DNA of 16,398 nt from Treponema sp. GTDB lineage: Bacteria > Spirochaetota > Spirochaetia > Treponematales > Breznakiellaceae. Below are positions 1 to 7,881 of this stretch, in pieces. Numbering within the stretch: position 1 is the first letter of the stretch; each line of letters begins with the position of its first letter. Position numbers and translations under genes: made by a program. The notes under the pieces are model-generated. The model saw nothing but the letters and a program-made list of their open reading frames with translations, ran no database searches and had not been told where the DNA came from. Location: positions 1 to 16,398 of the forward strand of contig JAIRRU010000008.1 of NCBI GenBank assembly GCA_031255815.1. The letters run 5' to 3'.

Positions 1-1
1 G

Positions 2-961
2 AGGCAGGCGGTGTTCCAGGCCCGGGAGAAAAACCAGAACGAAACGGAAAACCGGGCCCTGTTCTTTCTGCTCCGCATCAGCCTCCATACCGGGGATCTG
101 GCAGAGATAGAGAACATCTTCCAGCAGCTTGAAAACCAGCTTGAACAGAAGGATTATTATAACCGTTTTATCCTTCACGATATTGTCTCCGGCTGGTTTT
201 ACGCCCAGATCGGCAGCGTCAGCCGGACGGCCCCCTGGTTGAGAAACAGTTTTGAAAAAAGCGAACTGAGCGACTTGTTCCGCCCCTTCGAGACCCTGGT
301 AAAGGCAAAATGCGCCTATGCAGAGAAACGCTACGGCGCGGTGCTGCAAATTCTGGAAAAGCAGAACACGCGGAAAGGTTTGGAAAGTTTCTATCTAGGG
401 AAACTGGAAGCCGCGCTGTTAAGGTCGGCGGCCCGCTGCCATCTTGAAAACAGCGCCGGCGCTCTTGCGGATCTGGAGGAAGCCTGCGGCATGGCCTCCC
501 CCTTCTCTTTCGATATGCCTTTCATCGAGCTGGGAGAGGATATGTGCCTGCTGGCCGGTATGGCGCTTTCCAGCGGGAAAAATTCCGCCTTATCCGACTG
601 GTTTGACAAGATCCAGAGCAGGGCTTCGGCCTACGGGAAAAAAACAGGTATCGTGGGGGAATCTTTCCGGCAGCCGGGCGGGGAACAGGCTTTCGAACGG
701 AACCTGCCCGAAGATCCGCCTCCCCCCATTCTGCGCCGGAGGGAGGCGGTGGTGCTGTGGGCCCTTTCCCAGGGCTTTACCCGGGACGAAATTGCCCGGC
801 AAGAACAGATATCCCTCAACGCGGTGAAAGAAAACATCAAGAATCTTTATGATAAGCTTGGCGCCCTTAACCGGGCGGATGCTATAAGAATTGCAGATTC
901 TATGGGACTTTTAAGAAAATTCGAAAAATCCAGCCATAAGGGTGTATTTCGTTTCAAATGA
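2..961 (+). CDS. LuxR-type transcriptional regulator, C-terminal part (5' cut by window edge)
   Basis: The reading frame is open from base 2, so the true start lies outside the window; the GTG at 11 is only an internal codon. Numbering from that GTG, residues 1-235 are helical and resemble the TPR-like region of MalT/LuxR-type regulators. Residues about 240-300 form a LuxR-type helix-turn-helix: an RRREAVVLWALSQG first helix, an EIARQEQISLNAVKENIKNL core and a C-terminal KLGALNRADAI stretch. The protein probably binds DNA in response to a signal sensed upstream of the visible part. The stop lies 33 nt before the next gene, which suggests cotranscription with the two PocR/AraC regulators that follow. 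The HTH is clear; the ligand or partner cannot be inferred. Confidence 0.8.
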   Translation, partial: RQAVFQAREKNQNETENRALFFLLRISLHTGDLAEIENIFQQLENQLEQKDYYNRFILHDIVSGWFYAQIGSVSRTAPWLRNSFEKSELSDLFRPFETLVKAKCAYAEKRYGAVLQILEKQNTRKGLESFYLGKLEAALLRSAARCHLENSAGALADLEEACGMASPFSFDMPFIELGEDMCLLAGMALSSGKNSALSDWFDKIQSRASAYGKKTGIVGESFRQPGGEQAFERNLPEDPPPPILRRREAVVLWALSQGFTRDEIARQEQISLNAVKENIKNLYDKLGALNRADAIRIADSMGLLRKFEKSSHKGVFRFK

Positions 962-962
962 A

Positions 963-980
963 ACCATAAACTCTTATGGT
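963..980 (+). promoter_or_regulatory. Small hairpin in front of the first PocR/AraC gene
   Basis: The arms ACCATAA and TTATGGT form a perfect 7-bp stem with loop ACTC. It starts directly after the LuxR-type stop codon and ends just before the likely ribosome site GAGGA (981-985) of the gene at 995. There is no T-run, so it is not a classical terminator. It may be a processing or stability element, or may affect ribosome access. Function is inference. Confidence 0.35.
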
Positions 981-994
981 GAGGAATCTGCAAA

Positions 995-2452
995 ATGTCA
1001 AATGTTAATTTTTCCAGGGAAGGTACACCCTCCCTTCGTATGGCAAGCCACTGGCGAACCGGGCGGCTCTACTCCAGAACCCGCAGAATACTCATCGCTT
1101 ATGAACGGGCCGCCGGATGCTCTGTTTCGGTAGTGGATGAGTATAACAAATTCGCGGATACAACCTATGAGCAGCAGCTCCCCTTCTGCGGCCTCTGCAA
1201 AAAATACCGCTGGGGCGCGATGGGGAAAGACGGCGAACATCCCTGTGTTACTATGCACCAGAAAGGAATAGAGGAATCCTGCCGGTTGGGAGGCTCCTAC
1301 ATCTATATGTGCGAACTGGGCTTTGTATTCTGGACCAGCCCGCTCTATACGGGCAGCCGTTACGCGGGGGCCCTTATCGCGGGGAACAGCCTGGGAATAA
1401 AAAGGGAAGAGGCCGCCAGACGCATTCAGGAGTGCTACGGAAACAGCCTTTCCGCCGAACAGATACGGAACCAGCTGGCGCTGATTCCCGAAAGAAACTA
1501 CGAGGAAACTAAAGCCCTGGTGCAGATGATGCTTATCTGCGCGCGGCAAATATCCGGCGCCGGGACAGGGCAGGGTTACGGTGAATCTCCGCAGAGAAAC
1601 GCTGAAAAGATGATCCAGTCCGGCATAAACCAGGCTGAAACGGCACCCGCGGAGCCCCGCCAGGAGCGGGCCCGGGAGCCCTGCGCCAAAGTTCCCGGCG
1701 CGGCCGCCTCGCCGGGCCCTGGTTTCCCGCCGCCGGTTCCGGCTTACTCCGATTCCCCGGACGGCGAGGGCCAGGGTATTCTGGAAGCGGAACGGCGGCT
1801 TCTGGCGGCGCTCCGCCGGGGGGACAGCGTGGCCGCGGGCAAAACCCTTGACCGTATCCTTGACATCTTTTTAAACATGAGCCCGGGCGATTTTGAATTC
1901 TTCCAGTTCCGGGCCATAGAACTGGTAGTATTCCTCTCACGGGCCGCCGCTCCGGGCGCCAATCCGGCGGACAACACGGTACTGGAGGCGAATAACCGTT
2001 ACCTGAAAAAAATAGCGGAATCGTCCGGCGTGGAGGAGCTGAGCGAACGGCTCCACATTATCGTTGATCTTATGGCGGGAAAAATATTTTCTTTCCAGGG
2101 TATCCGTCACGCCTCCGCGCTGCGGAAGGCTGAGGGCTTTATCCGGGAAAACTATACCCGCAAGTTAAGCCTGGAGGACATAGCCGGGGTATCGGGGCTT
2201 TCCGCCCCCTACTTCAGCACTATTTTCCGGGAAGAGATGGGGGAAAACCTTTCGGCCTATCTCAACCGGCTGCGGGTGGAAAAGGCGGCCGGCCTGTTGA
2301 CGGAGAGTAAAGCTACATTGAACGAAATAGCGGAAGCCTGCGGCTTCGAGGATCAGAGCTGGTTCTCGAAGATATTTAAAAACTATATGGGATTGAGCCC
2401 TGGCAGATACCGCGAACAGGGAGGGACAGATCCCGGGCATTACACAGGGTAA
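995..2452 (+). CDS. PocR-domain AraC-family transcriptional regulator (copy 1)
   Basis: This 485-residue protein has an N-terminal PocR-type sensor domain (about 28-190) and a C-terminal AraC helix-turn-helix pair (about 376-473). The sensor carries the family's cysteines: C65 and C68 (FCGLC), C84 (HPC), C96 and C106 (YIYMC followed by ELG). The AraC domain ends with the usual second-helix pattern ACGFEDQSWFSKIFKNYMGLSPGRYR split over residues 448-473. Residues about 190-260 are a proline-, alanine- and glutamate-rich linker, probably disordered. The ATG at 995 has GAGGA nine bases upstream. PocR domains are proposed to sense small hydrocarbon derivatives (known for the family). The ligand here is unknown. 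The gene lies between the LuxR-type gene and a close paralogue. Confidence 0.9.
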   Translation: MSNVNFSREGTPSLRMASHWRTGRLYSRTRRILIAYERAAGCSVSVVDEYNKFADTTYEQQLPFCGLCKKYRWGAMGKDGEHPCVTMHQKGIEESCRLGGSYIYMCELGFVFWTSPLYTGSRYAGALIAGNSLGIKREEAARRIQECYGNSLSAEQIRNQLALIPERNYEETKALVQMMLICARQISGAGTGQGYGESPQRNAEKMIQSGINQAETAPAEPRQERAREPCAKVPGAAASPGPGFPPPVPAYSDSPDGEGQGILEAERRLLAALRRGDSVAAGKTLDRILDIFLNMSPGDFEFFQFRAIELVVFLSRAAAPGANPADNTVLEANNRYLKKIAESSGVEELSERLHIIVDLMAGKIFSFQGIRHASALRKAEGFIRENYTRKLSLEDIAGVSGLSAPYFSTIFREEMGENLSAYLNRLRVEKAAGLLTESKATLNEIAEACGFEDQSWFSKIFKNYMGLSPGRYREQGGTDPGHYTG

Positions 2453-2513
2453 TTCAGAAACCTCCGGGGCAGCGCCGCTAAGGACGCGCCGCCGCCCAGG
2501 GAGGGAGGGATGC

Positions 2514-4031
2514 GTGATTTTTATGGAGAAAAAACATAACCAGCAAAACGGCGGCGGGCAAACAAGCCAAAAGGGATTAAGCAATCCGGTACTTATTGAA
2601 GCCTGCAAAGTTCTCTGCTCCTATGCCAAGGCAACAGGGGCCTTCGTCTGCGTCTATGATCAGGATTATATACCGATACCCGTATCCTCCGCCGGAGCGT
2701 CCGATACGGTTTCTATACAAAACGGCGAGGCCCGCGGATCCTCTTCAAAAAACAACCCGGAAATTTTTAGTGAAAAAAACCCGTGTTTTTCCTGTATAAC
2801 GCACCACGCCGGCGCCGAACCGAAAACAACGGAAGATCTAACGGCTTCTCCCTGCGGCGAAATTCACCGGGAGGCAATAAAAGAATCGTACCGCCACGGG
2901 GGCTGCTATATATACACGTGCGAAATGGGTTTTAAGTTCTGGACCAGCCCCGTTTACTACCAGGGGCACTTTATCGGCGGCCTCCTCGGCTCGGGCTTTC
3001 GGGAAGAAGACGCGGAGAACCAGCCTCCGGAAATTCTCCGCTACCCCGGGGGCAGCGAAATTACCGACCAGGAATTTGCCCGCCGGATCCGCGATTTTCC
3101 CGGCGCCCCGGAGGAAAAGATCCGGGCCCTGGCGGAATTGATGCTTATCTGCGCGGAGTCCCTCTCTTCGGAAAACGACGATTACTACGAAACCATAAAG
3201 CGCCGGGCGGAACAGCAGAGCCGGCTTATGGCGAGCGTCCAGGAACTGAGAAAAATGCAGGACAGCGGGAGCCCGGTTCCCGGTTACCCCCTGGACAAGG
3301 AACGCATGCTCCTTACCGCCCTGAGGCGGGGGGATACGGAAACGGGAAAGGCCATTCTGAACGATATTCTGGCGGTACTGCTGTTCTCGAGCCCGGATCA
3401 GTTTAAATACATCCAGTTCCGCGCCATAGAACTGGCGGTGCTGCTTTCCCGGACGGCGTTTACCCCGGGGAATCCCGATAAGGCTATTCTGGAATCCAAC
3501 AACAGTTATATTAAATCGATCCAGGAATCAAAAACCATCGAGGAGCTTACCGACATGCTGAACATTACCGTGGAACGCATGGCGGAGCATATCTTTTCTT
3601 TCCAGGAGATCCGCCACGCGGCGGCCCTGCGGAAGGCGGAGCGGTTTATTCAGGAAAACTACAGCCGCAAGATAAGCCTCCAGGAAATCGCCAAGGTATC
3701 CGGGCTTTCCGCCCCCTACTTTAGCACGATTTTTAAGGAGGAGCGGGGGGAAAACCTTTCCACCTACCTTAACCGCCTGCGGATAGAGAAGGCGGGCCGC
3801 CTGCTCTTAAAAACCGGCATGCCCCTGAGCGACATTGCCCGGGCCTGCGGGTTCGAGGATCAAAGCTGGTTCTCCAGGATGTTTAAAAGCTACACCGGCC
3901 TGAGCCCGGGAAAATACCGGGGGCAGCACGGCGGCCCCGTTACGGAAATATCCGACAGCAACTTTTCCGAGGACTGCCGGGACAAGATGATAAAAGAAGA
4001 CCCTAATCCCGGGGAGGAGACGCCAACCTAA
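2514..4031 (+). CDS. PocR-domain AraC-family transcriptional regulator (copy 2)
   Basis: A 505-residue paralogue of the preceding gene. It has a PocR sensor at about 24-215 and an AraC DNA-binding domain at about 370-468. The AraC part is nearly the same as copy 1 (shared core SGLSAPYFSTIF), which suggests tandem duplication; the sensor halves have diverged. Sensor cysteines are C91, C94, C114, C131 and C136. The GTG at 2514 is preferred because GGAGGGAGG (2500-2508) ends five bases before it; an ATG at 2523 is the alternative. The linker (about 225-250) is charged and could be coiled coil, unlike the proline-rich linker of copy 1. A tail of about 37 residues follows the HTH, and its last codons overlap the helicase gene on the other strand. 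Confidence 0.9.
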   Translation: MIFMEKKHNQQNGGGQTSQKGLSNPVLIEACKVLCSYAKATGAFVCVYDQDYIPIPVSSAGASDTVSIQNGEARGSSSKNNPEIFSEKNPCFSCITHHAGAEPKTTEDLTASPCGEIHREAIKESYRHGGCYIYTCEMGFKFWTSPVYYQGHFIGGLLGSGFREEDAENQPPEILRYPGGSEITDQEFARRIRDFPGAPEEKIRALAELMLICAESLSSENDDYYETIKRRAEQQSRLMASVQELRKMQDSGSPVPGYPLDKERMLLTALRRGDTETGKAILNDILAVLLFSSPDQFKYIQFRAIELAVLLSRTAFTPGNPDKAILESNNSYIKSIQESKTIEELTDMLNITVERMAEHIFSFQEIRHAAALRKAERFIQENYSRKISLQEIAKVSGLSAPYFSTIFKEERGENLSTYLNRLRIEKAGRLLLKTGMPLSDIARACGFEDQSWFSRMFKSYTGLSPGKYRGQHGGPVTEISDSNFSEDCRDKMIKEDPNPGEETPT

Positions 4032-5958
4032 TCGGGGGGCTGTCGGGAGTTCTGCGGGAAAAATCGCAGGCCCGCCGGGCCGCGTCTTCCGGCAGGGTGG
4101 CGAAGGCGCAGTAATCCTTCATCTCGATGGCGTCCACCAGGCGTCCGGGCACGTTTCCGGCCCGGCCTAAAAGGGCCGCCACGTCCCGGGCGGAAGCGCC
4201 GTGCCGCCGGCCCAGGCCCACATAGACCCGCCCCGCGCCGGCGACCCCTTCGCGGCCCGCCCCCGGGGATTGGCGGAAGGCCCGGCCGGGCCGCCGCTCG
4301 GCCCTGGCGGCGCCGTACTCCGCCCGCCCGTTCGCGGAGAGACGGTGGCCGGAAGCGAAACGGCCCCGCAAAGCCCCCCGCCGGCCTTCCTCGCGGAAAG
4401 ACTCCTCGGCGAATTCCGTTACCGCCCCGTAGCGGGAGGGATCGAGCAGTTCCCCGTAGCTTGAGCTGATCAGGGCCTCCACCGCCTTCTCCGCCCCCAG
4501 GCGCTCGATAAGCTGGCGGCATACCTTGGCGAGGAAGGGGGAAGCCGGAGCCTCCTCCGGGCTGTCTTCCCGGCCGACTTCCTCCGGACGGAGGGCGGGC
4601 GGGTCAAAATCGGAAACGGGATCGGGAGTGGAAACGGGATCGGAGGAGGGATCGGGAGAAGGATCGGGTATTCCGGCCGCCTCCGCCGGATCCGCCGCCA
4701 GATGCTCCTCGCCGGGGAGGGCCTCCAGCACGGAGGCTACAATCCGCGCCCTGACGGCTTTCATTACCGATTTTACCGAGGGAACCTTCATCCAGAGGAT
4801 GCCGCTGCCCAGGATCCGTTCCATGCTGCGGGAAAGCTGGTCCACCTTCCCCCGTTCCGCCGGAAGGGCCAGGCTTATCGCCTTGCCGCGCCTGCCGGCC
4901 CGGCCGGTGCGGCCTATCCGGTGCACATAGCTTTCCCGGTCGCCGGGTAAATCCCAGTTGATCACGTGGGTAAGCCGCTCAATGTCCAGGCCCCGGGCCG
5001 CCACATCGGTGGCCGCCAGGATCGTGGTCTGTTTTGAGCGGAAACGCCGCAGAGTCCGCTCCCGGGCTTCCTGGGAAAGATCCCCGTGAATGGCCTCGGC
5101 AGGGTAGCCGGATTCCACCAGGCGGCGGTTAAGCTCGTCGGTTCCGGCCTTGGTGGCGCAGAACACCAGCCCGTAAAAGCCTTCGGCGCTGTCCACAATC
5201 CGGCGCAGGGCCTCAAGCCGGTCTTCCCGCTTCAGGATCATATAGTACTGATCCACCGCGGGCTTTTCGTCTTCCGGGGCCGCGTCCTCCAGGATATCCG
5301 CCTCCCCGATGTGGGTTCGCACCACTTTAAGGATGGGTTCCGGCATGGTGGCGGAAAACAGGGCCATGCGGCGCTCGCTCTTGAGTCCGGCCATAATGGT
5401 CTCTACGTCCTCGAAAAAGCCCATGTCCAGCATCTCGTCCGCTTCGTCCAGGATGAACCAGTCAACCGCGGAAAGATCCAGCACCTTGCGATCCATCAGA
5501 TCCATCACCCGGCCGGGGGTGCCCACCACGATCTCCGTGCCCCGCTTCAGATCCAGGATCTGGCTCCGGATGGAGGCCCCGCCGTAGACCGCGGTAATCC
5601 GGGGCCAGAAGCGCAGCGCCCCGTCCGGCCCCCGGGCGACGGCGGAGCCTCCCGCCATGGGGGTAAAGCTCGCCACTTCCCGGGACACCTGCAGGGCAAG
5701 CTCCCTGGTGGGGGTTAGAATGAGCGCCTGGGGGGCGCGGCCCTGCCGGGTTATCCGTTCTACCAGGGGGATGCCGAAGGCGGCGGTCTTTCCCGTCCCG
5801 GTCCGGGCCTTGACGATGAGATGCCCGCTCTCCGCGAGGAGCCGGGGCAGGGCAATAGCCTGAATCGGCGTAGGGCTCGTAAAACCTTTAAGGCTTAAAG
5901 CCCCAAGTACCGCCTCGGATAAACCGAAGGAGGAAAAAGAACTGGGATCGCTGATCAT
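4003..5958 (-). CDS. DEAD-box ATP-dependent RNA helicase with DbpA-like C-terminal domain
   Basis: This 651-residue protein should unwind or remodel RNA with ATP, for example in ribosome assembly or mRNA turnover. Visible motifs are the Q motif (about 8-33, ending PTPIQ), motif I ARTGTGKT (51-58), Ia PTRELALQ (83-90), Ib TPGR (147-150), II DEAD (171-174), III SAT (202-204), V ATDVAARGLD (316-325) and VI HRIGRTGR (346-353). Residues about 98-122 look like an insertion in the first core domain. A low-complexity linker with repeated Asp-Pro units covers about 430-455. Residues about 577-632 resemble the RRM-like DbpA RNA-binding domain (RVYVGLGRRHG start), giving an organisation like the DbpA/DeaD group. 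No Shine-Dalgarno sequence is visible; see the promoter entry. The stop lies inside the 3' end of the convergent regulator. Confidence 0.95.
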   Translation of the reverse strand: MISDPSSFSSFGLSEAVLGALSLKGFTSPTPIQAIALPRLLAESGHLIVKARTGTGKTAAFGIPLVERITRQGRAPQALILTPTRELALQVSREVASFTPMAGGSAVARGPDGALRFWPRITAVYGGASIRSQILDLKRGTEIVVGTPGRVMDLMDRKVLDLSAVDWFILDEADEMLDMGFFEDVETIMAGLKSERRMALFSATMPEPILKVVRTHIGEADILEDAAPEDEKPAVDQYYMILKREDRLEALRRIVDSAEGFYGLVFCATKAGTDELNRRLVESGYPAEAIHGDLSQEARERTLRRFRSKQTTILAATDVAARGLDIERLTHVINWDLPGDRESYVHRIGRTGRAGRRGKAISLALPAERGKVDQLSRSMERILGSGILWMKVPSVKSVMKAVRARIVASVLEALPGEEHLAADPAEAAGIPDPSPDPSSDPVSTPDPVSDFDPPALRPEEVGREDSPEEAPASPFLAKVCRQLIERLGAEKAVEALISSSYGELLDPSRYGAVTEFAEESFREEGRRGALRGRFASGHRLSANGRAEYGAARAERRPGRAFRQSPGAGREGVAGAGRVYVGLGRRHGASARDVAALLGRAGNVPGRLVDAIEMKDYCAFATLPEDAARRACDFSRRTPDSPPIRLASPPRD

Positions 5959-5966
5959 ATAGTCCC

Positions 5967-5995
5967 ATTATACGGAAAGCCCGGCTAAAGATCCA
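5967..5995 (-). promoter_or_regulatory. Candidate promoter of the DEAD-box helicase (possible leaderless start)
   Basis: On the minus strand a perfect -10 box TATAAT (5967-5972) lies eight bases before the helicase ATG. A weak -35, TGGATC (5990-5995), sits 17 bp upstream. Transcription from this promoter would start at about 5960-5958, on or within two bases of the start codon. That agrees with the lack of a ribosome site. The -10 match is exact; the -35 match is poor. Confidence 0.5.
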
Positions 5996-6034
5996 CGATC
6001 CGAATTGCACCGCGTTAAATCTAACCGTAGGGCA

Positions 6035-6063
6035 TTTCCCAAAACCCGGTTGGTTTTGGGAAA
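6035..6063. repeat. Palindromic repeat, 12-bp stem with CGGTT loop (copy 1)
   Basis: The arms TTTCCCAAAACC and GGTTTTGGGAAA pair perfectly around the loop CGGTT. The element is related to those at 9179 and 10070 (shared CAAAACCCGGTTGG). It lies 43 nt past the stop of the minus-strand oxidoreductase and upstream of the helicase promoter. It has no adjoining T-run, so a simple intrinsic terminator is unlikely, but it could protect or end the upstream message. Confidence 0.75.
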
Positions 6064-6106
6064 GCCTTCACAGCGTTCCCGCGGTCTAAGGCGATCCGCC
6101 GGGGGG

Positions 6107-7093
6107 TTAAAGCTGCACGATCCGCCCGGTTTTGTCGGACTGGTACACCGCTTCGATCATCTTTGTCATAACAAGCGCGTCCTCCAGGCCCAGGTACTCG
6201 GGGCTCCCCGAACGGCTGGCGCAGGCATCGGCGAACTGAATGACCGGGGAGGGCCGCGCCGGGGGGAGGCTCTTGGGGGAGGCCTCTTTGAGCAGGAGGC
6301 CGTCCAGGGCCTTGGTGCTGATACGCAGTTCCGGGCCTCTCATGAATACCGATCCCTGGGTTCCGTATACCTCAAGAAGGTCGGGGACGCCGAAGCTAAC
6401 AAAGCCGGTTTCCATGATTCCCAGCACGCCGTCTTTGAACTCGGCGATTGCCACCGCGTTTTCATCGGAAGAGGTGCCGAAGGGCCTGCTGGTTAAACCG
6501 GAGAGGCGGCTGGGCGCGCCGAACAGGAAGGAGAGGATGTACACCGGGTGGGCCCCCAGATCCATCATGGCCCCTCCCCCGGTAAGGGAGGTATCGAACC
6601 AGTAATCCGGCAGCCAGTGATCGCTTACCCCGCCATGACTGCGGCGGAAACGGGCGCCGGTGATCCTGCCCAGCGCCCCCTCTTCCAGCAGTTTTTTAAC
6701 GTAAAGGATCCGGGGGTCAGCCCGCAGGGGCAGGCTGATAGTGAAAATAAGCCCCGCCCGGCGTATGGCGGCGGCGATTTTCTCCGCTTCCGCCGAACTT
6801 ACGGCCAGAAGTTTTTCGGTAAAGATGTCCTTCTTTGCCTCGGCCGCCTTGCAGAGCAATTCCGGATGCATGACCGTAGGCGAATTGCAGATCACCGCGC
6901 TAAAATCTTTGCGGGCGATAAAACGGTCGTAATCGCCCTCAAAATCGACCTGCCATTCGGCGGCCATGGCACGGCCCCTTTCGGGGTTTTCGTCCCAGAG
7001 CGCGCAAAAGCGAACCTTGCCGCTTTCCCGCAGTTCCTGTACATAGCCTTTCGCGTGTACGTGCCAGGTACTGATAATTCCCACATTCAGCAT
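6107..7093 (-). CDS. Gfo/Idh/MocA family oxidoreductase (atypical nucleotide-binding motif)
   Basis: A 328-residue protein with the two-domain Gfo/Idh/MocA fold: an N-terminal Rossmann domain (about 1-120) and a C-terminal alpha/beta domain with the conserved GGGAMMDLGAHPVY segment. The family mostly oxidises or reduces sugars and cyclitols with NAD(P). The start is the ATG at 7093, preceded by GGAGG eight bases upstream; the longer frame opening at TTG 7108 would include that ribosome site. The usual GxGxxG loop is replaced by IISTWHVHA, and the EKP motif reads EKL, keeping the key lysine. These changes may alter cofactor or substrate use. It is the last gene of a three-gene same-strand group. 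The substrate cannot be told from sequence. Confidence 0.88.
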   Translation of the reverse strand: MLNVGIISTWHVHAKGYVQELRESGKVRFCALWDENPERGRAMAAEWQVDFEGDYDRFIARKDFSAVICNSPTVMHPELLCKAAEAKKDIFTEKLLAVSSAEAEKIAAAIRRAGLIFTISLPLRADPRILYVKKLLEEGALGRITGARFRRSHGGVSDHWLPDYWFDTSLTGGGAMMDLGAHPVYILSFLFGAPSRLSGLTSRPFGTSSDENAVAIAEFKDGVLGIMETGFVSFGVPDLLEVYGTQGSVFMRGPELRISTKALDGLLLKEASPKSLPPARPSPVIQFADACASRSGSPEYLGLEDALVMTKMIEAVYQSDKTGRIVQL

Positions 7094-7146
7094 AGGATCC
7101 TCCGTCAAAAATTCGCCGCCAAAAATGTACCGCTCAAGATACGCCG

Positions 7147-7797
7147 CTACCGCGTCGCGGCGCTTCTTTCCCGGGCGGCGGCAAGAAACTGGGTCAGCGC
7201 GTCCCTGGTCTCCCCGTCAATGAGCATGGACATGATGAAGCGCTGGAGGGGGAAGCGCTGCATCATCCGGCTTGCCGCGAAGTACCGGACATAGCACCGC
7301 TCCGTTCCGGGGAGATCCTCGAAGTACCAGGCCCCCCGTACGTCTTTTACCCTGCCGTCCCCCCAGTCGTAACTGTAGTCAACCAGGAGCCTGCCCGGCT
7401 CGTCCGCCAGCACGGTAACCAACTGGCGGAAGCGCAGGGTGTAGGTGACTCCGAACACCTCAATGCCCGCCACCATGTCGTGGTAGACCTTCCCGTTTTC
7501 ACGGATAACCTGCATGCCCTTGTTCCGCTTGAAGATCCGGGGGTATGACTCGTAATCCAGAATGGTTTCCCTGAGGCTGGACAGGGGGATATCGGTACAG
7601 GTATGGAGATCCGCGTACGCTTCTATCCAGCGGCTCTTATCGGCCTCGATCTCGCGGGAAACCTCGGTTTTGATGATTTCGGCTTTACCGTAGAGCCTTC
7701 CCCACTCGCTCTGAGGGGGGAGGCGGTACTCCTCCCCCCTTACCGCGGCCCCGGAGACAAACAGAAAAAGCAGTAAGCCTAAACCACGGCGTCGCAT
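7147..7797 (-). CDS. Secreted SRPBCC/START-like protein
   Basis: A 216-residue protein with a clear signal peptide: MRRR followed by a hydrophobic run LGLLLFLFVSGAAV, with likely cleavage around residues 20-22. The body resembles polyketide-cyclase/START-like folds in the SRPBCC superfamily, for example the DIPLSSLRETILDYESYPRIF stretch (split across about residues 69-89) and the later VDYSYDWGDGRVKDVRGAWYF region. Such proteins bind hydrophobic small molecules in a deep pocket. Its ligand is unknown. AAGGAGAG lies about nine bases before the ATG. It sits between two Gfo/Idh genes, 53 nt before one and 84 nt after the other, so the three are probably one transcript. A periplasmic location is inferred. 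The fold assignment is by pattern only. Confidence 0.75.
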   Translation of the reverse strand: MRRRGLGLLLFLFVSGAAVRGEEYRLPPQSEWGRLYGKAEIIKTEVSREIEADKSRWIEAYADLHTCTDIPLSSLRETILDYESYPRIFKRNKGMQVIRENGKVYHDMVAGIEVFGVTYTLRFRQLVTVLADEPGRLLVDYSYDWGDGRVKDVRGAWYFEDLPGTERCYVRYFAASRMMQRFPLQRFIMSMLIDGETRDALTQFLAAARERSAATR

Positions 7798-7881
7798 GGC
7801 GCGTCTCTCCTTGTTAAAGGCGGCGTATCCGGCGGTTCCGGCGCCGCGCCCGCTTATGAACGGTGTTTCCCGGATACCCGG

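Noticed and set aside
2510..2539. Tiny leader peptide ATG (nine codons) overlapping the start of the second PocR/AraC gene
   Set aside because: It has a possible ribosome site, but there is nothing else to show that it is translated.
5086..5718. Plus-strand open frame of 210 codons opposite the helicase
   Set aside because: The minus strand has all DEAD-box motifs here; the plus frame has no recognisable features.
6035..6063. Classical rho-independent terminator
   Set aside because: No T-run follows the stem on either strand, and the same sequence recurs elsewhere as a repeat.
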